From Psychrobacter sp. JCM 18901 (lineage in GTDB: Bacteria; Pseudomonadota; Gammaproteobacteria; Pseudomonadales; Moraxellaceae), in NCBI RefSeq assembly GCF_000586435.1, contig NZ_BAWH01000023.1, positions 1 to 49,379 on the forward strand: a stretch of DNA of 49,379 bases, read 5' to 3'. The notes beneath the pieces were generated by a model. That model saw only the letters and a program-made list of their open reading frames with translations. It ran no database searches and had not been told where the DNA came from. Positions 30,736 through 40,764 of this stretch are shown piece by piece. The translations under genes were made by a program, and so were the position numbers. The first letter of the stretch is position 1; every line of letters begins with the position of its first letter.

Positions 30736-31458
30736 AGAGCACTCCTTTTCTTAAAATACTGCTACGCTTTCTTATATCAAGCTATCTAGATAAACTAATG
30801 TGAATAACGTTTCAAAGGTCCACCAACTGACTTTCTCACAATATAAAAAAATATTCAGACATCAACCACACAATAGTTTTTGTATATCTTTTATATTATA
30901 AGAAATGAAATATCTTCAGTAGATGAAATTTCGATTTTTGTAGTTATTAAGCATACAAGTGCTCTAACTACTAGAAATTCATTAATCGAGAAACAGTAGC
31001 AAGCTTGAAAATAAGATTAGAATTAATAGGTTTAAATCAAATACTATTTTTAAACTTTACAGATAACACTTGGTCACAGTAGAGTTACTAAATAGCAATA
31101 GATTTTGATTGTATTATCACTGGAATTTGGTTTTGTAGCAATACACTACATGGCTTTGTCCGATAAGTGGCTACATTAACCGACAAATGGCTAGACTATA
31201 AAACCTCATCATTATTTTCTAAAAGGAATTAATTATTAAAAGGGATTTTGAAACTATTTAAACCTATATATCTTGATATATCTATTATGCAATTAATCTT
31301 AATTGTTTATTAAAACATCCATTAGCGTTTTTTTCTTTTTGGAATAGTAGGTTTAAAACAAAATCAAAACCCTTTGTATAGTCAGACTTTAGTCTCAAGG
31401 ATAAAATCATTAAACAATAAAAATAATTATAATCACGCAAATAAACTAAGGAAATGTG
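30736..31458. other. Long divergent intergenic region with a direct repeat
   Basis: This 723-base, very AT-rich region separates the ACT-like gene (minus) from the TerD-protease gene (plus). Near its middle a 14-base direct repeat occurs twice with 12 of 14 matches: CCGATAAGTGGCTA at 31160-31173 and CCGACAAATGGCTA at 31180-31193. The 20-base spacing is about two helical turns. This may be a regulator site for the divergent genes. No gene is visible. Confidence 0.45.
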
Positions 31459-32604
31459 ATGTTGAAGCAAGTCGAATTAGTGCTAGGAGCCAATACGGTT
31501 ATCGAAAATACAAAGTGTTCGATCGCATTTTCTACTACTAAATCATTGGGATTTGGACAGCAGCTTGGGCTATTGTGGTTGCCATTAGATGCCTATCGTA
31601 AAGCCGTTTGTAGTCCTGCTTATTTACATGAGTCTAAAGACTGGGCTCAGCTCGATAACAAGGATAATCCAAGTACATGGCAGTTAGATTTACCCCAGCT
31701 ATTTAATAAAAATAATGTTAGTTTCTTACAACTGATTGCTTATGTTTATCATGAGCCAAGCCTAAACTTGCCAGCGGTAGAGTTAAACGACGTAAGCCTC
31801 ACGCTCAACAACGGGGATATTCACTATAACTTCACAACAAACGAGCGGCATATCAAAGCGGCGATTATATTAGAAATATATCAACGTAATGGACAGTTCA
31901 AATGTCGAGCGCTTGGCGAGGCATCAACGCATGGCTTAGCGAGCCTTGAACATCATGTACAGGTTAGTCTGGATGTTCGTCCACCTAGCACACATACGCT
32001 TATTCAAGAAGCTCAACAGCAGCAGCGTACTCAACCAAACAACGAAGCTCGCCCTCCCCGTCATGTACAAGCAGGCGAAACTTGGACAGGAACAGCGTTT
32101 GCTATTGCTCCCTATCATTTGCTCACCTGCTATCATGTGATTGAGTCAGCAGCGATGGTTGGCGTACGTCAGCAAGGTCAGCCTGATCGCGAGGCACAAG
32201 TCGTACTCAGCGATATCGGAAGCGACTCAGCTATTATTAGAGTTAGTGATCCTTTGCCTAGCTACCTCCCATTGGCGCAGCAATGTGTTGATATATTGGG
32301 TGAGACCATTACCACACTGGGGTTTCCGTTATCAGGACTGAGTAGCCAACTGCAAGTCACTCAAGGCTGTATATCAGGATTGACAGGTTTAAATAACGAT
32401 ATCCGTCATATGCAATTCACCGCACCCATTCAGCCCGGTTCTAGTGGTAGTCCTTTATTATTGCCGACTGGAGAGGTCGTCGGTATGGTCACATCCAGTC
32501 TGGTTCATGAACATGCACAAAACATGAACTATGCAGTGAAATTTCAGTTATTATCTGCCTACTGGCGATCGCTGGCATCAGCTTGGAGAACACGACTGAT
32601 TTGA
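31459..32604 (+). CDS. TerD-like domain fused to a trypsin-like serine protease
   Basis: This 381-residue protein is intact. Residues 1-170 resemble a TerD domain: the start VELVLGANT, and a C-terminal hallmark YQRNGQFKCRALGEASTHGL that matches the TerD ending. The acidic calcium motif is degenerate (HESKDWAQLDNKDNPSTWQ in place of [15 protein letters not shown]). After a Gln-rich linker (about 180-205) comes a trypsin-like domain with catalytic His226 (LLTCYHVIES), Asp256 (GSDSAIIRV) and Ser329 (PGSSGSPLL). There is no signal peptide, so it should act in the cytoplasm. ATG 31459 is preferred to GTG 31456; AAGGA lies 6 bases upstream. It leads the PRTase/HAD/PELOTA/HpcH set. Confidence 0.82.
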   Translation: MLKQVELVLGANTVIENTKCSIAFSTTKSLGFGQQLGLLWLPLDAYRKAVCSPAYLHESKDWAQLDNKDNPSTWQLDLPQLFNKNNVSFLQLIAYVYHEPSLNLPAVELNDVSLTLNNGDIHYNFTTNERHIKAAIILEIYQRNGQFKCRALGEASTHGLASLEHHVQVSLDVRPPSTHTLIQEAQQQQRTQPNNEARPPRHVQAGETWTGTAFAIAPYHLLTCYHVIESAAMVGVRQQGQPDREAQVVLSDIGSDSAIIRVSDPLPSYLPLAQQCVDILGETITTLGFPLSGLSSQLQVTQGCISGLTGLNNDIRHMQFTAPIQPGSSGSPLLLPTGEVVGMVTSSLVHEHAQNMNYAVKFQLLSAYWRSLASAWRTRLI

Positions 32605-32726
32605 CCAGTGCTACGCCTCTTACCACACCTCAGCTAAGCAAGCAAAGTCGCAGTGCCTTATGGCTGGTTGGCTGTCAGGGTTAAAAATCTACGACGACAT
32701 ACAAATAAAAGCGCCAAGGAATATGA

Positions 32727-34042
32727 ATGTTAAATGAGCAACACAGTACGACCATCACCCTACCCCGTGGTACGCTAGATCTAACTTATCAAACCAACTC
32801 AGCCACCAATAAATCAGCCACTAATAAAAATGGTGCAGAACAACGCGACCGTTATCAATTAGAAGATTTGCTAGGATTTGCACAGCGTATCAACAAAACG
32901 GGCGTTTCTGTTTGTCTCAAAAGTGCTAGGTCGTCATATTCCCGTTGCGCCAAGCATCATGCGAGAGGCATTCACTGATTTGGCTAACTTAGTGCCTAGT
33001 GACTTGGCTGAACCAGTACTAGTCATTGGTATGGCAGAGACCGCGGTAGGTCTATCTGCTGGTGTCCATCAAGCGCTACAAACGCGCTATCCTCAAGCCC
33101 TGCTATTGAACTCTACGCGTCATGCACAGCACGATGAAAGTAGTGATGCAAATGGTACTGACTCCTTGCTGACGACATTTTGTGAAGATCACAGTCATGC
33201 CAGCCAGCATTTGATTTATCAGAGCAAAGATAGCGTTACTCAAATGCAGCTACTGGCCAGTAAAACATTAATTATGGTCGATGATGAAGCCTCAACGGGC
33301 AATACCTGTGTTAATGTCGTCACGGCCCTACGTGAAGCAGGACTGACCCAGTTAGAACAGGTGCATCTGACAACATTGGTCGACTGGTCATTAGATCAAG
33401 AAACACCTAATCCACAGTCAGATGCTAAGCCTGCACGTATGGCAGATCGTCTCGCTGGTATTGAGTTTCATCGACATCATTTACTGTCTGGTGCCTGGCA
33501 ATGGACAGATGCACTTAATCCTGAACCTATTACGATGCCGTCGGTTGATACTACTGCCGCTGGTAGTCAGGCGCTCGGTGATACGGGTAATTGGGGTAGG
33601 TTTCCAACACTAGACAGTACAGATGGGTTTGATAACTATCTTTCAAGTTTTCAGGCTACATTTACCAGCTTCAATGGCCAAGAAAAAATTTGATGTTGCT
33701 CAGCTACCAAAAAGAATCCTAGTATTGGGTAGCAATGAGTTTGTTTGGTTGCCATTTCTATTGGCTGAATGGCTTGAAATAGAGTCTAAAAAACTGAGCG
33801 GAGATACAAAGTCCATGGTTAATTTTAGCGCATTAACCCGTTCACCGATTGCGCTTGGTGGAGCGATTAACACGATGCTGAGCTTTAGCGATAATTACGG
33901 GCTTGGTATGACCAATTTTGCTTATAACGTTGAGCCTAGTGATTGGGATTTGATTGTGTTGTGTATAGAAACATCAGCTGATAGTGTGGATGCTATGTGG
34001 CGAGGTTTGGATAACGTGCTGGTGGTGAGCCCTAGTCTTTAA
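32727..34042 (+). CDS. PRTase-TRSP protein of the ter biosynthetic module (two frameshifts)
   Basis: The N-terminal phosphoribosyltransferase domain has the PRPP loop TLIMVDDEASTGNT near residue 190. The C-terminal part has LVLGSNEFVWLPFLLAEWLE and the naming TRSP motif in ALTRSPIALGG. The two-domain architecture is typical of ter-linked gene sets and predicts transfer of a base to or from PRPP in the unknown metabolite pathway. Breaks: CAAAACGG near 32900 (three A gives RINKRAFLFVSKVLG) and GAAAAAATTT near 33687 (five A gives NGQEKFDVAQLPKR). The corrected length is about 437 residues. Confidence 0.85.
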
Positions 34043-34084
34043 ATTGCTCTCTAACTTTCAAACCTATTATTTACGGACGACACC

Positions 34085-34914
34085 ATGACTACCTCATTTT
34101 TTAAAGCTAACCCAGGCGTTATTAAGCTTATGCCTTGATGGATTTGGACGACACACTATTCCAAACCCAGCGCAAAATTGATACATGGGACTTACCCACT
34201 ACTGAGCCTGAATCTTTGGTATGTGCGACGGTCAATAAGCAAGACGAACCTTTAAGCTTTATGAGCCAGCGCCAAGCAACCTTTTTTTAATTGGTTACTT
34301 GCTAGTACTGAATTAGTTGTAGTGACGGCACGGGATCGTAGTGAAATAAAACGCGTTAAGCTGCCCTTTGATAGTTGGCAAGTATTAACTCATGGGGCGA
34401 TTATTTTAACGTCTGATGGAGCGCTGCTGAGCAGTTGGCAGCAGCATATGTATAGTAAGCTCGCGCCATTGCAAAATAAGCTTAATAAGTTAAGCGAATT
34501 ATTTGCCAGTCATAGTCAAAGCGAGCAAAGTCATTTAGTATTCACACCGCATATCGATAGCTTTAACAATGGTTCTGTTGATGAAGAGCTAACCATTTAT
34601 CTGGCTGTCAAACATGCGCAGAAAGATCATCAAGCGCTCGTAGATTTAGCTGAGAAACTGCCCACTCTGATACGTGATTTTGATCAAGATTTCTATGTTC
34701 ATGTGAATGCCAATACCTAGCGATATTGCCCCATGCGGTTCATAAGCGTCATGCGGTACAGTTTTTATTAGAGCATCATTTAGACCATCAGCGTCCCAGT
34801 TTTGGCTTTGGTGATAGCTTAGCTGATTTGCCTTTCTTGCAGTTATTGGACTGGTACGGTATGCCCAATCATGGCCAACTGCATGAGCAATATCAGTCTA
34901 AATCGTCAGTCTAA
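34085..34914 (+). CDS. HAD-superfamily phosphatase of the ter module (three frameshifts)
   Basis: This corrected protein of about 276 residues has HAD motif I LMDLDDTLFQTQ (Asp nucleophile), motif II VVVTARDRSE, and motif IV FGFGDSLADLPFL. It probably removes phosphate from an intermediate of the ter-linked pathway. Breaks: CTTATGCC near 34131 (CTTTATGCC gives KLYALMDLDD), a T7 run near 34284-34290 (six gives TFFNWLLA) and ACCTAGCG near 34718 (ACCCTAGCG gives NTLAILPHAVHKRHA). The start is ATG 34085 after ACGACACC. It lies 43 bases after the PRTase-TRSP gene. Confidence 0.82.
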
Positions 34915-34992
34915 GCCATCAGGCTAAACCATCAGTTTCAACAACAGCCACACAATCCCATTGTTATCATTCCGAGTGCTATTATTCATACT

Positions 34993-36173
34993 ATGACTTT
35001 ACCTAATATACAGATAAAAAGAGCTACTCTGCAAAACTATGGCTCAGGCAGCTATCTTGCAAGCGATGTCACCGTCCTACTCGATATGGTGGATAAGGAC
35101 GCGGTTGCCGATGTGCCAGTCAGTCAAAAAGAAGCGCTTATTCAAAGCGGACAACGCCATTACTCTGACATGCTGACCTTAGAGCAAGCACCTACTGCAA
35201 TGCATGAGCAGCTATACATACAGGCGTTAGAGCAAGGGTCAACAAGGACCGCGACTGATATCGCTCATTTGTCTCATACGCTACATCATGTTTTTCAGCA
35301 GAATGTGAGTGATGAGCATCCACTGGTTTTGGTCAGTTTGGTGCGAGCTGGTCTGCCAATTGGTGTGTTATTGCAGCGTGCGCTGTCGGATACAGACAGT
35401 AGCTATCGCTTGCCAAGTGTACATTATGGCATCAGTATCATTCGCGATCGTGGTCTTGATCCAGTGGCTTTGCAAATGCTACTGGATGCTTATCCAAACA
35501 GTCCAATCGTATTCGTCGATGGTTGGACAGGTAAAGGCGCTATTTATCAAGAGTTGGCTCGTAGTCTAGAGACGTTTAGCGATTCTACTCATGTTAATTT
35601 TGCCAACATTTTTCATCAAGGCGCTGACGTCATTCCGCTACTGACTCTTGCCGATCCGGCTGGCGTTGCTTGGCTGGCGGCTAGCGAAGAAGATTGGTTA
35701 ATCCATCGGGTTTGTTAAACAGCACCGTATCAGGATTAATTTCGCGTAGCTTATACACGGAGCCGTTATCAGGCCTGCATCGCAGTGTCTTTTATGATGA
35801 TTTAATTGAGGTAGATCATAGCTTGGCATTTATCGAGCGTATCGATGCCGTGAGACGATCATTGGTTGCAACTCCAACGCGTTTACCGACTTACCAGCAG
35901 CCACGCTACCAGACGGCTGCATTGATAGAGACGCTGGCAGCAGATTATCATATCGTTAATCGCAACCGTATTAAGCCGACTATTGCCGAGGCAACACGTG
36001 CCATATTACGCCGTGATCCCGAACGTATATTGCTCGCCACTGCTGAGCACCCTGATACCATATTGCTACGCCATTTATGTGCACAACGAAATATCACTAT
36101 CAGTGTATTAGGTGATAAAATACTGCCTTATCAAGCCATCACGCTTATCAAGCAGCGCTCCCAAGACACTTAA
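34993..36173 (+). CDS. StiP-type PRTase with PELOTA RNA-binding domain (one frameshift)
   Basis: This corrected protein of about 393 residues has an N-terminal phosphoribosyltransferase-like domain, with SLVRAGLPIGVLL and the PRPP loop VFVDGWTGKGAIYQEL. The C-terminal PELOTA-like RNA-binding domain is RILLATAEHPDTILLRHLC...VLGDKILPYQA. The family has also been labelled cysteine protease StiP, but the visible loop supports a PRTase. The break is near 35702: TTAATCCATCGG should be TTAATCCCATCGG, giving WLIPSGLLNSTVSG. The RNA-binding domain suggests the product or substrate could be attached to RNA. Confidence 0.83.
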
Positions 36174-36226
36174 TACATTTAACGGTATTAAATACTTTCT
36201 TTTCCGTTCTCTTATACCCTCTACTT

Positions 36227-37302
36227 ATGATGCCAATTATGTCAGATATGCTAAAAACCGAGTCAGAACTTTACAATGATACCCAATCTTATGCGCATCT
36301 GATCACTGAGCGTCATGCGATGGTCAAACCGCACACGCACCATCCATATCAGCTCGGTGCTAGCTTATACATGCCTGCGACTCGCCAAGATATTTGGCAA
36401 GTCATCAAGCGGGACAAACTACCGACGATTAATAGTATTATTATCTGTCTAGAGGATGCGGTCAGTCAGCAGGATGTAGAGTTGGCGCTTGAGCGTTTGC
36501 GCACCCTGCTGGATACTTGGGCTGAGCATGTGAATAGCATTAATGCGCCATCTAAATCAGCAAAGATTCATGCTCAGCATCCGACGCGTCCACTGGTTTT
36601 TATACGTCCACGTAGCCCGATGATGCTACAGCAACTGGCTGACTATACCCATATTGACCTCATCGATGGTTTCGTTATGCCAAAAGTTGATATGTATAGC
36701 TTATCTAACTGGCGCATGGCTTGTCAGAACCTAAAAGTAGATCAACTACTTATGCCGACGCTCGAAACCGCAGCGCTGTTTAATCCGCATCACAATCAGG
36801 AGCTTGCCATCGCTTTTAAAGAAGCGTTTAGCCAACCAGTTTTTGCATTGCGTATCGGCGGTAATGACTTGTTCGCAGCATTGCGCTTACGCCGCCCAAA
36901 AAACAGTATTGTCTATGACTCGCCTATCGGTACGTTGGCTTATCAAATGCTGGGCTGTTTTGTGCCGCATGGTTTTTATCTTACCGCGCCAGTATTTGAG
37001 TATTTAGATCAGCCGACGCTGTTTATGCAAGAGCTGAATCGAGATGTCAGCTTAGGATGGTAGGCAAAACTGTCATTCATCCAAGCCAAATCGCCCTAGT
37101 ACAGCAAGCTTACTGTGTGCCATTGAGTACATTAGATGAAGCACAAGCGATCCTTCACTCTGAGGCCAAAGCGGTATTCAAGTACAATAATACGATGCTA
37201 GAGCCTGCGACGCACCGTGCTTGGGCGACTGAAATTGTTAATCGTGCAGAAGCCTTTGGTACCATTGATGACGGACATAGCCAATACAGCTCACGAATGT
37301 AG
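36227..37302 (+). CDS. HpcH/citrate-lyase-like aldolase of the ter module (one frameshift)
   Basis: This TIM-barrel lyase of the HpcH/HpaI-citrate lyase superfamily shows the conserved acidic and basic residues in SIIICLEDAV, VFIRPRSP, DGFVMPKV, LMPTLETA and VFALRIGGNDLF. The tail MVGKTVIHPSQIALVQQAY matches the superfamily. It probably makes or breaks a C-C bond to provide the acyl part of the unknown product. The break is near 37050: TTAGGATGG should be TTAGGTATGG, giving SLGMVGKTV. The corrected length is about 358 residues. Several in-frame ATGs (36227, 36230, 36242, 36248) leave the exact start open. Confidence 0.83.
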
Positions 37303-37350
37303 CTTTCATCTCTGATGATGGCTGACTGCCATTTAACAACTTACACCATA

Positions 37351-37389
37351 CAAAAAGCCGCTATCAAATACAGGTAGCGGCTTTTTTTT
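37351..37389. terminator. Bidirectional intrinsic terminator
   Basis: A 12-bp stem AAAAAGCCGCTA (37352-37363) with TAGCGGCTTTTT (37375-37386) ends the ter module and faces the converging hydrolase gene. Confidence 0.88.
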
Positions 37390-37453
37390 ATATAGAGATT
37401 TGCTTAGGACTTCTATAGATATAAGGCTTCAAAGCTCTCGAACAATATCTATA

Positions 37454-38265
37454 TTAAGCACAACTTTCCAAAAACTGACGAAGTACTTGGTTCACTTGAT
37501 CAGGCTCTTCTACTGTCGATGTATGACCGGCACCTTTGATAATAGCAAGCTTGGATCCAGCGATAGCAAAATGCATGCGTTCAGATTTGGCATAAGGCGT
37601 GGCGGCATCTTCATCACCTACCACAATTAGTGTTGGCGTTGTAATCTCACCCAGCTGCTCATAAGTACCTGTACGCTCAATCACGCCCATTGTTGCTTTG
37701 ACCACGCCGCCCTTGCGATTGCTTTGTAGCATCGTTAGCCACTGCTTACGGTCAGATTTACGCAGCTTATCTGCCAAGAACGTACTGCCAAACATGATTG
37801 GCATCACTTTATTACTCACACGCTTCATACCTAACCAGCGAATCGCTTTCACTAGCTTGCGATACTGAGGGATATTTTTTGGATCTTCAGGGTCAGCAGA
37901 GGTTTCTAACAGCGTTAATGACAATAGCAGCTCAGGCGTTTGAGCGCGATACGTTGAGCCACGAACCCGCCCATAGATAGCCCAACAAAGTGACACTTAT
38001 CAATACCAAGCGCTGCAAGCAAGCCAAGCGTATCGTCAGTCAGCGTCTCCATATCATAGCCAGACTTAGTAACCTGCGACTGACCTTGCCCGCGAAAATC
38101 AAAAGCAATACAGCGATAGTCTGTTTGAAAATGCTCCACTTGCTTGTCATACATCTGCGAGCTCCACAGTAGACCGTGAGCAAATACGATAACGGGCTTT
38201 GTTGTGTCGTTCGGTGCGCTGTCTTCGTAATAAATATCAGCGTTATTTACAGTGATAGTTGGCAT
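37454..38265 (-). CDS. Alpha/beta hydrolase (one frameshift)
   Basis: This is an alpha/beta-fold hydrolase of about 270 residues resembling 3-oxoadipate enol-lactonases. The oxyanion region is VIVFAHGLLWSSQMY, the nucleophile elbow is GLSMGG, the acid is in LIVVGDEDAATP and the catalytic His is in GAGHTSTVEEP. The start ATG 38265 (MPTITVNNADIYYED) follows AAGGA. The break is near 37936: CGCCTGAG (minus strand) needs one more C or similar base to give IALKRPELLLSLTLLETS. The substrate is unknown. Confidence 0.85.
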
Positions 38266-38604
38266 AACCACATCCTTGTTTGATCAATGAAAATTTCGAG
38301 CGTACCCTTGTGTCTTTTACGACTCTTTTACGCTCAACCTAGCATATTAGCATAATCCATTAGCCCCTTAGGTCATAGCCTTTTTACGAGCCAGTCGTTT
38401 TGTCTCATTAGCTAGCATCAGCTTTTACGATAGAATAGGAAAGTTTACCAGTATGTAGATGTGTCTTAAGCGCCCACAAAACACGCTTTTATAATCATAG
38501 CAAGCTGCTATAGTAATCAGCATTGAACCATTTTTACCTTTATCTCAAAGTATTGTCATTGATACAAAATATTAAAACCGCCATTTAAAATAAGGAAATC
38601 TCAA
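38266..38604. other. Divergent intergenic region, no gene seen
   Basis: This 339-base spacer lies between the hydrolase (minus) and a crotonase-family gene (plus). It is AT-rich. I see no hairpin or gene. TAAGGAAA at about 38591 is the ribosome site of the next gene. Confidence 0.5.
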
Positions 38605-39402
38605 ATGTCACAGTCTCTCGTCGATTATCAAGTTGCAGAGCACATTGCTACCATTACCTTTAACGATCCAAAAAGCTTAAACGCTTTTGGCACACCTTTA
38701 AAAAACCAAGTCTTGATAGCGCTAGATAAAGCGGCTGCAGATGATCAAGTACGGGTGATTATTTTGCAAGGGGCTGGTGGTAACTTCTCAAGCGGCGGCG
38801 ATATTAAAGAGATGTTGTCTGAAGGATTAGACAAGAATGTTGTTTCAAACAAATTGAGAGGTATGGTAGAAGGCGCAGGCGAAGTCAGCTTAAAGTTACG
38901 TCATATCCATAAGCCGATTATTGCTAAATTAGAAGGCGCTGTGGCAGGTGCTGGCATGAACTTGGCGCTTACTTGTGACTTTCGAATTGCCGCAGACAAT
39001 GCAAAGTTTGTACAAGCGTTCGTTAATATTGGCCTAGTTCCAGATGCAGGTGGTATTTACTTATTAAACCAATTGGTTGGTGCCGCAAAAGCCACTGAGC
39101 TTGTAATGCTAGGTGATAAGCTAAAAGCAGAAGATATGGCGCGCTTAAATCTGGTAAACAACGTGGTTAGTGCTGACGAGCTAGAAGCCACCGTCCAAGC
39201 ATTGGCGCTACGATTGAGCCAACTACCAGGCAAAGCGTTGGCCGCTATGAAAGAGAGCTTCAACGTACACGCCTTCGCTGGTTTGAGCGCAGCGTTAGAT
39301 ACGGAAGTAGAGCAACAGACAGTAATGGCAAAAACTGATGACTTTATCGAAGGGGTTAGCGCCTTTATCGCAAAGCGTAAGCCGGTATATCAAGGTAAAT
39401 AA
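38605..39402 (+). CDS. Enoyl-CoA hydratase/isomerase-family protein
   Basis: The 265-residue crotonase-fold enzyme is intact. The oxyanion hole is seen in GGNFSSGGDIKEM and KLEGAVAGAGMNLAL. The catalytic position follows the isomerase pattern NIGLVPDAGG (Asp), as in PaaG-type isomerases, and the two Glu of classic hydratases are not evident. It probably isomerises or hydrates an acyl-CoA in fatty or aromatic acid breakdown. It is monocistronic by context, with a terminator at 39425. Confidence 0.9.
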   Translation: MSQSLVDYQVAEHIATITFNDPKSLNAFGTPLKNQVLIALDKAAADDQVRVIILQGAGGNFSSGGDIKEMLSEGLDKNVVSNKLRGMVEGAGEVSLKLRHIHKPIIAKLEGAVAGAGMNLALTCDFRIAADNAKFVQAFVNIGLVPDAGGIYLLNQLVGAAKATELVMLGDKLKAEDMARLNLVNNVVSADELEATVQALALRLSQLPGKALAAMKESFNVHAFAGLSAALDTEVEQQTVMAKTDDFIEGVSAFIAKRKPVYQGK

Positions 39403-39420
39403 CAAGATAAACAATAATGC

Positions 39421-39461
39421 CATCAAAAAAGGGCTGCCAATATGGTAGCCCTTTTTTTGTC
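39421..39461. terminator. Bidirectional intrinsic terminator
   Basis: A stem GGGCTGCCA (39431-39439) with TGGTAGCCC (one G-T pair) is flanked by A6 on the left and T7 on the right, between two converging genes. Confidence 0.87.
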
Positions 39462-39472
39462 AATGCCTTTAA

Positions 39473-39913
39473 TTAAGAAGCGGTAGCGGGTTTAGAATGA
39501 TGAGGTAACGTAAATATCTTGTCAAAGATCAGAGTAAACGTAAACGTATAAACTAAGAAAAATAGCAGTAGCGCTACTTCCATCATAAAGGCTTTTACTA
39601 GACCAACATCGTACCAAATCATATAAAGTGGCAAGCAGATTAACACCAGCCCACCCTCAAAACCAAAAGCATGAACACTGCGTATCCATAACGTGCGACG
39701 TACAATGCGCTTGCGACGTTCCCACGCTTCAAAAGCGGTATTATATATAAAGTTCCAAACGACGGCTGCTACCGACATCATTACGGCGATTGGTAAGGAT
39801 TCTGATGCATCACTGTGACTGAGTTTCATCAATATAAGGGTAGATAAGATAATCGCGATAATTTCGAAGGCGGTCACATAAATTAAGCGACGTTTAAGCG
39901 GTGATAAGGTCAT
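39473..39913 (-). CDS. PACE-family multidrug efflux protein
   Basis: This is a small four-helix inner-membrane protein of the proteobacterial antimicrobial compound efflux family (AceI type), which exports chlorhexidine and similar biocides using protons. It has two repeated units: KRRLIYVTAFEIIAIILS with its membrane Glu, VVWNFIYNTAFEAWERR, then RSVHAFGFEGGLVLICLPL with a second Glu. The ATG at 39913 (MTLSPLKRR) is preceded by GGAG; an upstream TTG is less likely. Length is 146 residues, usual for the family. Confidence 0.9.
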   Translation of the reverse strand: MTLSPLKRRLIYVTAFEIIAIILSTLILMKLSHSDASESLPIAVMMSVAAVVWNFIYNTAFEAWERRKRIVRRTLWIRSVHAFGFEGGLVLICLPLYMIWYDVGLVKAFMMEVALLLFFLVYTFTFTLIFDKIFTLPHHSKPATAS

Positions 39914-40119
39914 CAACCAAGACTCCAAAGCACCTGTATTTAAACAGCAAGGTGCATGTCAAAGTATCGGTCCGTCCCGAGTTAGAAAAGATAAATAAAG
40001 TGCAGAGCCACGGTTTCCGCCTGCCCCTATATTATACATAACATAGCGTAGAAAATCAGCCAGTACATTTATACAGACGTAAACAGATTTATCAAAAACC
40101 GACTTTATCCTAGGCCAGA

Positions 40120-40562
40120 CTATTTTGCTGGCGGGCCCCATTGATTGGTTTCAGGCTTAGTATCATTAGCACAAAATACAAGAAACACAATGCCGCCTAT
40201 CAGTGGTATTAAGGATATTAAAAACCACCATCCTGAGCGACCCGTATCATGTAACCTGCGAATACCAACAGCAATACTGGGTAAAGCAAGACCAAGCGCT
40301 ACAACTATATAACAGGCCCTGTTTCTGCGTCAAAAATAATTGCATCTATTATCATCGCAAAAATTGCCAAGATCATATATACCAAAGAAAAATACCAAAA
40401 CTCTTTACGGCGTGCCCGACCAGAGAAATTGACATAATTTCTCATGCACTTTTTGAACCAATCAATGATTCCATAATTTGCTTCAGCATTATGATTGTTA
40501 GCCATCGTAGATCTGGGCAGTGGCGGCGGAGTCGCTTTATCAAGCTTAATATTATTTTCCAT
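40120..40562 (-). CDS. DUF805 membrane protein (one frameshift)
   Basis: This small membrane protein of about 147 residues has the DUF805 hallmarks: YVNFSGRARRKEFWYFSLVYM in the first half and, after correction, GIRRLHDTGRSGWWFLISLIPLIG and an end WGPPAK. Function is unknown. The break is near 40307 (minus strand GTTATATAG should be GTTATATTAG, giving VILVVALGLALPSIAVG). A Pro-rich N-terminus (PPPLPRS) precedes the core. Confidence 0.85.
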
Positions 40563-40684
40563 AGGGCTTTTTATCTCAGTCGTGAAAAGTAGAAATCGTT
40601 AGTGAAAATTATCAACAATTAGCTTTGATTATAGATACTCAATAAAAGTTTGTAAATAAATACTAGTTTTCTTAGAGTCATCAA

Positions 40685-40720
40685 TAAAAAACCCCGCATC
40701 ATGACGATACGGGGTTATTC
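40685..40720 (-). terminator. Intrinsic terminator of acnB
   Basis: On the minus strand AACCCCG and CGGGGTT (40710-40716 and 40690-40696) pair around a 13-base loop and are followed by a T run (the A run at 40685-40691 on the plus strand). Confidence 0.8.
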
Positions 40721-40764
40721 TATTATTAAAGCTTAAAAACGTTTTGCTTAAGCTGCAACCAAGA

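Noticed and set aside
20204..37302. Ter block as a prophage or integrative element
   Set aside because: No integrase, transposase, phage gene, tRNA edge or flanking repeat is visible, and the composition looks similar to the rest of the window.
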